A program made the position numbers and the translations under genes. A stretch of DNA of 64,000 nucleotides from DATHXC01 sp035459965. GTDB taxonomy: Bacteria > Pseudomonadota > Gammaproteobacteria > Burkholderiales > Methylophilaceae. The stretch lies in assembly GCA_035459965.1 (NCBI GenBank), contig DATHXC010000005.1, forward strand, positions 62,001-126,000. Direction: 5' to 3'. Of the stretch, positions 49,317 to 58,800 are shown in pieces; positions within the stretch are counted from its first letter, which is position 1; the number at the start of each line of letters is the position of its first letter. The notes beneath the pieces are model-generated. The model was not told where the DNA came from and searched no databases. It saw only the letters and a program-made list of their open reading frames with translations.

Positions 49317-50168
49317 ATGCGCTTTGTAGTCCAGGGTCCATCCATTAGCTTTCAGCATCTTCTGCATTTACATCAGCTGTGCCACGCGCCACAAGGTCAG
49401 CAGTTTGTGCAGATTGCGGAACGCGCATATTACCTGCCAACGCAAGAATCCGTATCGCAGGAAGCCATTGATTTTTGTGCTAGCCAACAACTGGATTGTG
49501 CGTTTGTGCCGGATAAGCTCACACTTAAAACCATCGGTCTGGCGGTGATGGATATGGATTCCACGCTGATCAATATTGAGTGTATCGATGAGATTGCCGA
49601 TATGTGCGGTTTAAAACCACAGGTGGCGGCGATTACTGAGAAAAGCATGCGTGGTGAGATTGAGTTTGCGGAAAGCTTGCGCCAGCGCGTGGCTTTGCTC
49701 AAAGGGCTTGACGAATCTGCACTGAAACGCGTCGTGGATGAACGCTTGCAGCTCAACCCCGGCGCGCAGGCCTGGATAGATACTTGCCGTCAGCATGGCA
49801 TCAAGACCATGTTGGTGTCTGGTGGTTTTGATTTCTTTGCCAGCCGGGTGCAGGCGATTGCCGGGCTGGATTATACCGAGGCCAACTCTCTTGAAATCAT
49901 CGATGGCAAACTCACAGGCAATCTGCTAGGTGATATTGTGGATGCACAGGCCAAGGCCGATTTATTAGTGCAGAAGCGTGAACAACTGGGCCTGAAAGTT
50001 GACCAAGTGATAGCGATAGGCGATGGTGCTAATGATCTGAAGATGATGCAGGTTGCGGCTGCTGGTATTGCTTACCACGCCAAACCTATCGTGCAGCAGC
50101 AGGCAACTTATACCTTGAACTATAGCGGGCTGGATGGCCTGATTAACCTGTTTAATACCGGCAACTAA
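49317..50168 (+). CDS. serB: Phosphoserine phosphatase
   Basis: A 283-residue HAD enzyme. DMDSTLINIECIDEIAD holds the DxDST nucleophile (Asp), MLVSGGFDFFASRVQAIAG has the second-motif Ser, and AIGDGANDLKMM is the final HAD motif. The N-terminal 75 residues form a shortened regulatory-type domain. It catalyses the last step of serine synthesis. The putative promoter has TATAAT at 49282. Confidence 0.95.
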   Translation: MRFVVQGPSISFQHLLHLHQLCHAPQGQQFVQIAERAYYLPTQESVSQEAIDFCASQQLDCAFVPDKLTLKTIGLAVMDMDSTLINIECIDEIADMCGLKPQVAAITEKSMRGEIEFAESLRQRVALLKGLDESALKRVVDERLQLNPGAQAWIDTCRQHGIKTMLVSGGFDFFASRVQAIAGLDYTEANSLEIIDGKLTGNLLGDIVDAQAKADLLVQKREQLGLKVDQVIAIGDGANDLKMMQVAAAGIAYHAKPIVQQQATYTLNYSGLDGLINLFNTGN

Positions 50169-50205
50169 CGGCCAATACTAAAGTTAATAACCAGAGGATA
50201 CTTTC

Positions 50206-50763
50206 ATGTCTTTAAATCGTTTTTTACTCCCTGTTGCTGCATTTGCAATGCTCTCCTCCAGCATTGCCTGGGCTGGGCCGATAGCTGAGATCAAGACCAG
50301 CCAGGGCTTGATTGTGGTTGAGCTTAATAGCGAAAAAGCACCCAATACCGTGGCTAATTTTGTGCAGTATGCCAAGGATAATTTTTATGCCGGCACCATA
50401 TTTCATCGCGTAATTTCCAACTTTATGATCCAGGGCGGTGGCATGGACAAAGACCTGAATGAGAAAAAGACACGCGCACCGATCAAGAACGAAGCGGACA
50501 ATGGCCTCACAAACTCGCTGGGCACGATTGCCATGGCGCGTACCGGCGACCCGCACTCTGCTACCGGACAATTCTTTATCAACGTAGCAAATAACGGTTT
50601 TTTGAACCACACAGAGAAATCAGAACGTGGCTGGGGTTACACCGTATTTGGCAAAGTAGTTAAAGGTATGGACGTGGTACAGAAGATTGCTCGTACGCCA
50701 ACTGATGGTGGCGATGTTCCTTATCAGACCATCACTATCGAATCAGTGACCATTAAAGAGTAA
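50206..50763 (+). CDS. Periplasmic peptidyl-prolyl cis-trans isomerase (cyclophilin)
   Basis: A 185-residue protein with an N-terminal signal peptide (LPVAAFAMLSSSIAWAGP). FHRVISNFMIQGGG and SATGQFFINVANNGFLNH are the cyclophilin signatures. Similar to PpiA/RotA of proteobacteria, it accelerates proline isomerisation in secreted proteins. GAGG lies upstream of the ATG, and a terminator follows. Confidence 0.95.
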   Translation: MSLNRFLLPVAAFAMLSSSIAWAGPIAEIKTSQGLIVVELNSEKAPNTVANFVQYAKDNFYAGTIFHRVISNFMIQGGGMDKDLNEKKTRAPIKNEADNGLTNSLGTIAMARTGDPHSATGQFFINVANNGFLNHTEKSERGWGYTVFGKVVKGMDVVQKIARTPTDGGDVPYQTITIESVTIKE

Positions 50764-50780
50764 GCTGAATTTGATTTAAT

Positions 50781-50809
50781 AAAAAAGCCACCGCAGAGGT
50801 GGCTTTTTT
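50781..50809. terminator. Terminator after the cyclophilin gene
   Basis: AAAAAAGCCACC-GCAGA-GGTGGCTTTTTT is a perfect 12-base stem with A and T runs, so it can work for both convergent genes. Confidence 0.9.
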
Positions 50810-50837
50810 ATTGTCTGGCTAATACTGTTCGTACTGA

Positions 50838-51716
50838 TTACTTTTTGATATGTAGTGGCAGGTAGACCAGCTCGCCTGCTTTCATATCCGGTACCAGCAG
50901 GTATTTGCCATCGGCTGTCAATGCGATATCGGCAGAGGCCTTGAAGCCGTCCTTGATCAGCGTAACTTCATCATGAAACACACTGTAAACCTTGCCGTTG
51001 TTCCAATCGCTTACATACATAATGCCGCTTGGGTGATGCACCAGGCCATCCCCACCGCCAAAACCTTCTGCCAGCTTGGTCAAGGTGCTGGTCTGCATGT
51101 TATAGCTGTATAAAATACCGGAGGCGAAATCCACCACCATCAGCACATGGCCTGTATCGTCGAGCAACAAGCCATTAGGGGCGAGGATGCGCGCATCTTT
51201 CACACCATCAATTACGTTGGCCACCTTACCCTGTGGACTAATACGATAGATCGCGCCGCCTTTACCCTTGAGGTCGCCGCTATCACTCACGTACAGATTA
51301 CCTAGCTGGTCAGCTTCCAGGTCATTCAGGAAGCCCGGAACTACAGGAAAAGCCTCTGTAGGGACAAACACCTGCCACTTACCGTCTGGCGCCACTTTCA
51401 GTACCTTGGTTTTATCGGCCACATATAAATCTTTGCCGATGAAAATAAGACCTTTAGGGTCATCCATGCCAGTTGCAAACACCTTGAGCTTGCCGTTCTT
51501 ATCAATGACGCTGATCTGTCCATCGCCATCTTTGCCGAACTCGCCTATTTCAGAGACGTAAATATTGCCATCTTTGCCTTCAACCACGGACTCTGGTGTT
51601 TTCAGACCGGTTACTTTCTTGGCATCGTGCGCCTGTGCCGCTTGTGCACCTAGCATCAGGATAGGAACTAGCAGTGAAGCAAGCAGTGTTTGTGAAAATC
51701 TGGAAGTCTTGTGCAT
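50838..51716 (-). CDS. Periplasmic SMP-30/gluconolactonase-like beta-propeller protein
   Basis: The second ATG of the pair near 51716 (MHKTSRFSQTLLASLLVPIL) is taken, with AAAAGG about six bases upstream, giving 292 residues. A signal peptide ends near AQAAQAHD. The body has repeats of NLYVSD, DGVKDARILAPNGLLLD and GLVHHPSGIMYVSDWNNGKV, a calcium-propeller pattern of SMP-30-like proteins. It may be a lactonase or a binding protein. It lies next to the sugar dehydrogenase group. Confidence 0.85.
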   Translation of the reverse strand: MHKTSRFSQTLLASLLVPILMLGAQAAQAHDAKKVTGLKTPESVVEGKDGNIYVSEIGEFGKDGDGQISVIDKNGKLKVFATGMDDPKGLIFIGKDLYVADKTKVLKVAPDGKWQVFVPTEAFPVVPGFLNDLEADQLGNLYVSDSGDLKGKGGAIYRISPQGKVANVIDGVKDARILAPNGLLLDDTGHVLMVVDFASGILYSYNMQTSTLTKLAEGFGGGDGLVHHPSGIMYVSDWNNGKVYSVFHDEVTLIKDGFKASADIALTADGKYLLVPDMKAGELVYLPLHIKK

Positions 51717-51727
51717 ATGCATCCTTT

Positions 51728-52324
51728 TTAAAATGACATGAATTGAATTTTCGGTGCGGGTAGCAAAGTCACCATAGAGCACGGTGTTTTTGCCTCGTTA
51801 CTGACTTTGGTATCGCTCAATACTGCCTGAAGGTTTGCATCAGCCTTCATTTTACTGGCGACCGCCTGCATGGCCTGTTTGTAAACAGTCATGATCTGCT
51901 TCTCTGGATAGACATCTAGGTAGCCCATTTTTTCGGCTTCGCCTTTGTAAGTTGCAATTGGTTTGCCGTTGGCGTTATAGGCGACAGCGGTAATGCTGCC
52001 GTAATAGGTTTGTACCTGTGGGTTGTAGAACATTCTTGGGCGCAGCCATACCAAGGCCTTGCCGGCGGTCTGGTTTTCGTCACACATACCAATGTCACCG
52101 AACTCGGCACCTAAAGTCTGTTTGGCTTCAGCTTCCACCAGCGGGCCCTGCATATACCAGTAATCTTTGTAATATTGCCAGAGCTTGATGGAGTTGTTGT
52201 ATTCCTGCGGATGGATATAGACCAGCATATTGGCTGATGGCGCATCTTCTGCCGCATGCGCAAAAGAACCAGCGCTCAGCGTGGCAAGCATGATCATTGC
52301 ACTCATTAGTTTTTGAATTTTCAT
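51728..52324 (-). CDS. Secreted hypothetical protein, 198 aa
   Basis: A signal peptide (MKIQKLMSAMIMLATLSAGS, cut after HAA) precedes a protein with EYNNSIKLWQYYKDYWYMQG and two cysteines (GDIGMCDENQ, KTPCSMV). The fold is not recognised. It lies between the propeller and the sugar dehydrogenase with the same orientation and so may belong to the same periplasmic system. Confidence 0.75.
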   Translation of the reverse strand: MKIQKLMSAMIMLATLSAGSFAHAAEDAPSANMLVYIHPQEYNNSIKLWQYYKDYWYMQGPLVEAEAKQTLGAEFGDIGMCDENQTAGKALVWLRPRMFYNPQVQTYYGSITAVAYNANGKPIATYKGEAEKMGYLDVYPEKQIMTVYKQAMQAVASKMKADANLQAVLSDTKVSNEAKTPCSMVTLLPAPKIQFMSF

Positions 52325-52376
52325 CTATTACCTTTCATACATAATCCTTAGCCTCTACTTTTTATTGTTTAACTGC

Positions 52377-53621
52377 TTATTTTTTATAGGTGATGCGGTA
52401 AATCATACCAGCACGGTCGTCAGATACATACAGTGCACCATCCGGGCCGACAATTACATCCACTGGACGACCCCATGCACTTTTATTATTCAGCCAGCCT
52501 GTGGCGAAATCTACTACTTCGACAGGCTTATCCTGTTTAAATTTCACGCGTACCAATTTATAGCCTGACGGCTGCTGGCGATTCCATGATCCATGCAGCG
52601 CGACGATAGCATCGGTTTTATATTCTGAAGGCCATTTAGTATCGTTTAAAAAAGTAATACCTAATGGTGTTGAGTGAGATGGAAAGGTGATCTCGGGGGC
52701 TTGTGCACTATCGCAGAGACCATCAGCACCGGGAAAATTGGGATCTGTTGTATGGCGATATATGCCAGCAGCATCACGCACGCCCCAGCAATGCGGCCAA
52801 CCGTAGTTTTTGCCGGGCTCAATGCGATTGAGATGCTCAGGGGGAATCTCATCATTGACCTTGCCGCCTTTAGTGTCAGCGCGCATATCCGAGCCATTAT
52901 TGGTGGCAAACATGGCACCTGTTTGCGGATGCCAGGCAAAGCCCTGCGAATTACGCAAACCTCTAGCCCATACTGGCGACTGTGCATGGCGTCCAAGTGT
53001 CTCCAAAGCGCCTGCGGGTTGACCTGCTCGCTGACCATTTAGGCTATAGCGATGGATGGTGGCTCGCATGGCATCGGTTTCATCGCATACATTACAGCTG
53101 GAGCCTACATTCAAGTAGAGGTAGCCATCCGGCCCGAGTTTGAGTGTCTTGAGCTTGTGCCCACCGGCGGAAAGTCCGCTAATCAAGGGTTGGCTTGATT
53201 TGGCTGGCCATTTTCCATTATTGGGTATGAGTTGGACCACGCCATCCTGATTGGCGACCAGTAACTTATCCTTTACGAAAGCCAGGCCCTGCGGAGCATT
53301 CAGATTATCTGCCACCACAACCACCTGGTCAGCAACGCCGTCTTTATTGGCATCTGGCAGCATGAGTACCTGATTATCCATGCCTGTGCTTATATATAAG
53401 TTACCATCTGGCCCAAAGGCCATGAATCTTGCACCACGGAAAAAATCGCTATTAGCGGCCTTGAGGTTGGCAAACACATTGAGCTTGAATCCGGCTGGCA
53501 AGGCAATTGAGGCAGCAGGATTAACTGGCACTTCGATGAGTTCAGCGGTATCTGCATTACTGGCGATCGGGAACGCAAGGGATGAAATTAAAATAAATCT
53601 AGTGAATACACGGGCAAGCAT
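52377..53621 (-). CDS. Periplasmic PQQ-type glucose/sorbosone dehydrogenase-family protein
   Basis: A 414-residue protein with a signal peptide (LARVFTRFILISSLAFPIAS) and a six-bladed propeller of the GSDH type. It contains FMAFGPDGNLYISTGMDNQV, GPDGYLYLNVGSSCNVCDET and NYGWPHCWGVRD, and closes with VIVGPDGALYVSDDRAGMIY. True PQQ binding cannot be verified by eye. It would oxidise an aldose or hydroxyaldehyde and pass electrons to a cytochrome, possibly the one encoded three genes on. Confidence 0.85.
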   Translation of the reverse strand: MLARVFTRFILISSLAFPIASNADTAELIEVPVNPAASIALPAGFKLNVFANLKAANSDFFRGARFMAFGPDGNLYISTGMDNQVLMLPDANKDGVADQVVVVADNLNAPQGLAFVKDKLLVANQDGVVQLIPNNGKWPAKSSQPLISGLSAGGHKLKTLKLGPDGYLYLNVGSSCNVCDETDAMRATIHRYSLNGQRAGQPAGALETLGRHAQSPVWARGLRNSQGFAWHPQTGAMFATNNGSDMRADTKGGKVNDEIPPEHLNRIEPGKNYGWPHCWGVRDAAGIYRHTTDPNFPGADGLCDSAQAPEITFPSHSTPLGITFLNDTKWPSEYKTDAIVALHGSWNRQQPSGYKLVRVKFKQDKPVEVVDFATGWLNNKSAWGRPVDVIVGPDGALYVSDDRAGMIYRITYKK

Positions 53622-53629
53622 TCAAGCTC

Positions 53630-54892
53630 CTATGTCAGGACATCCGACCATATATTCTGCGCCCAGGCTTTGGCATAGCTGCCTTCGAGCACAGAAGGCT
53701 TATCGGAGACGCCACCGCCTTCGGCTGGCACCATGATTTTTTTGATCTCATCATAGCGATAGACATTCGCGACATGCATGGCCAGGGTATCACTCACATA
53801 GCTGTAGCAGGTATTGGCAAACACAGGTGCCGGGTCTGGCGTTTGGTTGGCCATCATAGCCACGATGGCACTTGCACACACCTTGGCCTGTGATGTTGCC
53901 ATGTGTGCCGATTTAGGCAGGGCTGCAGACACTGCATCGCCTATCACATGAATATTCGGCATCGTTTTTGATTCATACGTGAGGAAGTCCACCTCACACC
54001 AGCGTTTATCCACATTCACCACACCTGCCATCTGCGCGGGCTTGCCGGCACGTTGCGACGGAATGATGTTGAGCACATCGGATTGTACCGTTTCAAATTC
54101 GGTCTTGACCGTGCGTGTGGTTACATCAACCTCCATCACCGAACTGTTAGGTCGGTAATCAATCATGCCGGGGTAAAGCTCGGCCCAGGCCTTGGTGAAC
54201 AAGGCCTTTTTCGACACGATTTCCGCATTAGCATCCAGCACAATGATCTTGGATTTTGGCTTGTTATTGGTGAGGTAAAAAGCCACCTGGCACACCCGCT
54301 CATAGGGGCCGGGCGGGCAGCGATATGGCGCCTTGGGGATACTCATCACGAATACACCGCCATCCGGCATGGCTTCCAGCTGTTTGTGTAAATTGAGAGT
54401 TTGCTGCCCTGCTTTCCATGCATGCGGGATTTGCTGCTGTGCCTCAGCACTTTGCAGCATGGGTAACTGCTCATAGATAAAATCGATACCCGGCGCAATA
54501 ATCAATCGATCATAAGCAAGCGTGCCATTATTGGTATGCACTTTTCTCAATGCTGCGTCTATGGTGCTGACCTGGGCATGGTGCCAGTTAATGCCATGGT
54601 TGCTTTTAAGCAGGTCATAGCCAAAAGTCAGGTCGTTGATACTTTTGCTGCCACCCAGCACAAGATTGCTCACCGGGCATGAGACGAATTGTGCAGCTTG
54701 CTCCACCACAGTGACTTCGATACTGCCCGCACTCCATAGTCGCAGGTATTTTGCAGCGGTAGCACCTGCATAGCCGCCACCAATGACCAAGACCCGCCCT
54801 GAGTTTGTGGATGCGGCTTTTGCCTGTGGCAATGATGACATTGCAACGCTGGCTGCTGAAAACTTAAGGAAGTCACGACGATTAATGCTCAT
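53630..54892 (-). CDS. Flavoprotein of the flavocytochrome c sulfide dehydrogenase (FccB)/sulfide:quinone reductase type
   Basis: A 420-residue protein with a Tat signal (NRRDFLKFSAAS). The FAD domain starts RVLVIGGGYAGATAAKYLR. YDRLIIAPGIDFIYEQLP and HVIGDAVSAALPKSAHMATS are the typical FAD loops. The CPVSNLVLGGS segment contains a redox Cys as in FccB. FccB enzymes oxidise sulfide and reduce a c-type cytochrome, here encoded directly upstream with an 11-base overlap. Confidence 0.9.
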   Translation of the reverse strand: MSINRRDFLKFSAASVAMSSLPQAKAASTNSGRVLVIGGGYAGATAAKYLRLWSAGSIEVTVVEQAAQFVSCPVSNLVLGGSKSINDLTFGYDLLKSNHGINWHHAQVSTIDAALRKVHTNNGTLAYDRLIIAPGIDFIYEQLPMLQSAEAQQQIPHAWKAGQQTLNLHKQLEAMPDGGVFVMSIPKAPYRCPPGPYERVCQVAFYLTNNKPKSKIIVLDANAEIVSKKALFTKAWAELYPGMIDYRPNSSVMEVDVTTRTVKTEFETVQSDVLNIIPSQRAGKPAQMAGVVNVDKRWCEVDFLTYESKTMPNIHVIGDAVSAALPKSAHMATSQAKVCASAIVAMMANQTPDPAPVFANTCYSYVSDTLAMHVANVYRYDEIKKIMVPAEGGGVSDKPSVLEGSYAKAWAQNIWSDVLT

Positions 54893-55286
54893 GCGCCTCC
54901 TCCAGCACTTGTGAAGGTGGAACTACCGCCTGCTCACGCTTTTGCTGTGAGAAATAGGCTGCAAGTTGCTCGATCTCTTCTGCAGTCAAGCCTTTGGCAT
55001 GACGGTGCATCACCGTTGCCTGGCGCTCTCCAGAGCGGAAAGCCAGCATTTGCATAATGAAGTGACTGGAATCAAGGCCAGCCAGCACCGGCGTACCACT
55101 AACGCTATTGCCATTGGTGCCGTGGCAGGCTGCACATGAAGCAGCGAGGGTTTGGGTATGAGGGGAAAAACTTGTAACTTGAGGAGTATTTTTGTCTTGA
55201 GAAATACTGGGAGATTCTGCATGGGCACCAGATAATGAAAGCAGCAGGATGCTGCTAAGCCAAAATCTGGTGCGCCAAATAAGCAT
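54882..55286 (-). CDS. Periplasmic cytochrome c (FccA-like)
   Basis: A 134-residue protein with a signal peptide (FWLSSILLLSLSGAHA) and one CAACHG haem site. The axial Met is probably in RQATVMHRHAKGL. It is the electron acceptor of the flavoprotein downstream. A single haem distinguishes it from the dihaem FccA of some bacteria. A Glu/His-rich tail (LEEAHEH) ends it. Confidence 0.9.
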   Translation of the reverse strand: MLIWRTRFWLSSILLLSLSGAHAESPSISQDKNTPQVTSFSPHTQTLAASCAACHGTNGNSVSGTPVLAGLDSSHFIMQMLAFRSGERQATVMHRHAKGLTAEEIEQLAAYFSQQKREQAVVPPSQVLEEAHEH

Positions 55287-55343
55287 TTTTGATGCTTAGC
55301 TTTACAGTGCGATTACGATATGAATAACCAGATCACGCCTAGC

Positions 55344-55826
55344 TTATTCGCACTTACCTTCAGTACAGCCGTCTTCCACTACGCCTTGTCCCAATAGGTA
55401 ATTCACCATATCGGTCATGTTCTCATCCTTTAATGCACGAATGATAGATACGTTATTGCGCAGCTTCAGGTTTTTATCAGCACCCTTGGAAATCAGGTAA
55501 GCCACCATATCCTTGTTGTTGTTATATGCGGCGAAATGCATTGCGGTCATTTTAGTCATCGGGTGCTGGTAATTAAGATCAGCCCCTTTTTCTACCAGCA
55601 GTTTTACTACGGCCATCTGGTTTTTGTTCGCTGCAATCTGCAAGGCTTCCCAGGCAAAAAACTTTTCATTCACATCAACACCGTGATCAAGGAATTTCTT
55701 CACCACTTTTACATTACCATCGCGCAATGCTTCGGTGTATTTCACATGCTCATCATCTGTCAAAGCAAAGGCAGATAGTGACATTGTCATGGTTACTGCC
55801 AGCAAAAGTACTTTTATCATCTTCAT
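55344..55826 (-). CDS. Secreted ankyrin-repeat protein
   Basis: Start MKMIKVLLLAVTMTMSLSAF gives a signal peptide and follows GAGAG; 160 residues. At least three ankyrin repeats are visible: NVKVVKKFLDHGVDVNEKFF, NQMAVVKLLVEKGADLNYQH and NKDMVAYLISKGADKNLKLR. The C-terminus ends in a Cys-rich tail (EDGCTEGKCE). Periplasmic ankyrin proteins often partner with catalases or other proteins; here no partner is evident. Confidence 0.9.
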   Translation of the reverse strand: MKMIKVLLLAVTMTMSLSAFALTDDEHVKYTEALRDGNVKVVKKFLDHGVDVNEKFFAWEALQIAANKNQMAVVKLLVEKGADLNYQHPMTKMTAMHFAAYNNNKDMVAYLISKGADKNLKLRNNVSIIRALKDENMTDMVNYLLGQGVVEDGCTEGKCE

Positions 55827-55886
55827 GTTGTTCTCTCTCATGCTTATATTTTTTAAGTTATGTAAATTAACTAGTTAATAAATTAA

Positions 55887-58800
55887 TTAGCCGATAAATT
55901 TTCTCGCATTACGGAACATCCGTAACCAAGGACCATCTTCACCCCAACCATCAGGATGCCACGAATGTTGCACGGCGCGGAAAACTCGCTCCGGGTGCGG
56001 CATCATAATGCTAAAACGTCCATCTTTGGTAGTTAAGCCCGTAATCCCCTTTGGTGAACCATTCGGGTTGAATGGGTAAACCTCAGTAGCTTCACCAGCA
56101 TTGTCCACAAAGCGCAAACTGACCAGTTTTTCAGCCAGCACGGTGTTGACAGCGCTTTCATGAGAAAATTCCGCGAAACCTTCACCATGTGCAACGGCAA
56201 TAGGCATGCGGCTTCCAGCCATGCCATTAAAGAATAGTGATGGCGATTCCAATATCTCCACCATGCCAAAGCGCGCTTCAAACTGCTCCGATTTATTACG
56301 CACAAAATGGGGCCAGTGCTCGGCTCCGGGAATGATATTACGCAAATTACTCATCATCTGGCAGCCGTTACACACGCCTAGGGCAAATGAATCTGTGCGC
56401 TCAAAGAACGCAGAGAACTCATCGCGTGCGCGTGCATTGAATAGAATCGACTTGGCCCAACCCTCACCAGCACCAAGCACGTCACCATAGGAGAACCCAC
56501 CACAGGCCACCAATCCGGCAAAATCCTTTAATGACACACGGCCGCTGATAATGTCGCTCATGTGCACATCGTGCGCTTCAAACCCTACACGGTCGAACGC
56601 AGCCGCCATTTCTACCTGGCCATTCACGCCCTGCTCGCGCAATATGGCCATCTTGGGCCGTACGCCTGTGACAATGCTGCTCGCAATGAAAGAAGCATCC
56701 ACATGGTTAGCCATATCAAAGGTCAGGTACTGGTGCAGGCCTTGATCATGCACATCGAGGATACGGTCATATTCCTGCTGCGCACATACCGGATTGTCGC
56801 GCAGCTTCTGCATATGGTAAGTCGTCTCCGACCACAAACGATGCAGCGTAGTACGCAGCTCGGCAAAGATCACATCACCATGATGGCGTACGATAAATCC
56901 GTGATTATTCAACACGGGTGCGCCAATGATATGCACACAGTCCGTCAGCGTGACATTCAACATCGCCCAGATAGCAGTCGCTTCTTCTGCAGGCACTTGT
57001 ATCACTGCGCCCAGCTCTTCATTATATAGCACACTTACCGCATCACCAGGCAGGCGGCTTAATTCGACATCAATACCGCAACGTCCCGCAAACGCCATTT
57101 CGGCCAGCGTGACAAACAGGCCGCCGTCGGAGCGGTCATGGTAAGCCAGCAGCTTGCCTTCAGCATTAAGGTCCTGGATGGCAACAAAGAAGGCTTTAAG
57201 CAATTCCGCGCTATCCACATCAGGCGCCACATTATCAGTTTCACCATAGACCTGTGCCAGTGCCGAGCCACCCATGCGGTTTTTGCCGTTACCCAGGTCA
57301 ATCAATATCAACTTGGTTTCGCCCAGGTCGGTACGTAATTGCGGGGTCAGGGTTTTGCGGGCATCTGGCGTAGGGGCAAAAGCAGTCACCACCAGCGAGA
57401 TTGGCGATGTTACTGCCTTCTTTTCACCGGATGTGCTGTCTTCCCATACCGTCTTCATCGACATGGAATCTTTACCCACCGGGATGCTGATGCCCAACGC
57501 AGGACATAGCTCCATGCCCACTGCAGCGACGGTATCAAATAAAGCTGCATCTTCACCGGGGTGTCCGGCAGGTGCCATCCAGTTCGCCGATAATTTAAGG
57601 TCGCTGATATCCTCTATCTGGCTGGCAACGATATTGGTAATCGCCTCACCTATCGCCATGCGCCCTGAGGCAGGCGCATTGATCAAAGCCAGTGGTGCCT
57701 TTTCGCCGATGGCAAACGCTTCACCACGATAGGTTTCATAACCAGCCAGCGTCACGGCAACATCGGCCACCGGTACTTGCCATGGGCCTACCATCTGGTC
57801 GCGCGCAATCAGGCCGGTCACGGTACGGTCACCAATAGTAATCAGGAAGGTCTTATCCGCCACGCCTGGGAGGCGCAACACGCGTTCAGCTGCATCCTTC
57901 AGGTCAATCTTGTTGGTATTAAAGCTGGGTAATTCGCGCTCTGCATGCATTACTTCGCGCGTCATTTTTGGGGGCTTGCCGAGTAAAACCGAGAGATCCA
58001 TATCAACCGGTTTATTGTCAAAATGGCTATCTTCAACGGTGAGATGACGCTCAGCGGTCGCTTCACCAACGACGGCAAACGGACAACGCTCACGCTCGCA
58101 GATCGCTGCGAACCTCGCCAGGTCTTCTTTAGCGATAGCCATTACATAACGTTCTTGCGCCTCGTTGCTCCAGAGCTCGCGCGGCGCCATGCCAGGCTCT
58201 TCGTTATGCACTTTACGTAACTGGAATACAGCGCCGACGCCGGCATCGTTAACCAGCTCAGGGAAGGCATTGGAAATACCACCAGCGCCTACATCATGAA
58301 TACTCAGGATCGGATTATCCGCGCCCAGCTGCCAGCAACGGTCGATCACTTCCTGTGCACGGCGCTCCAGTTCGGGGTTGCCGCGCTGCACCGAATCAAA
58401 ATCCAGGTTCTCGGTATTAGCACCAGTATCCATGCTCGAAGCTGCACCGCCACCCAAACCAATCAACATGGCCGGGCCACCCAACTTGATCAGGCATGCG
58501 CCAGGTGGAATCGGGTTCTTTTTTGAGTGCCGGGCTGAAATATTGCCCACACCACCAGCCAGCATGATGGGCTTGTGATAGCCACGCACTTCTCCAGCTG
58601 AGACGATCTCCAGTGTGCGGAAGTAGCCTGCGATATTGGGGCGCCCAAACTCATTGTTATAAGCCGCACCACCCAGCGGGCCATCCACCATGATCTGCAA
58701 GGCAGAAGCAATACGGCTGGGTTTGCCATAGGGTGTTTCACCCAGGCCACTATCTGCAAAACCGCTTTCCCAGGGTTGGGTAAAGCCGGGAATATTGAGG

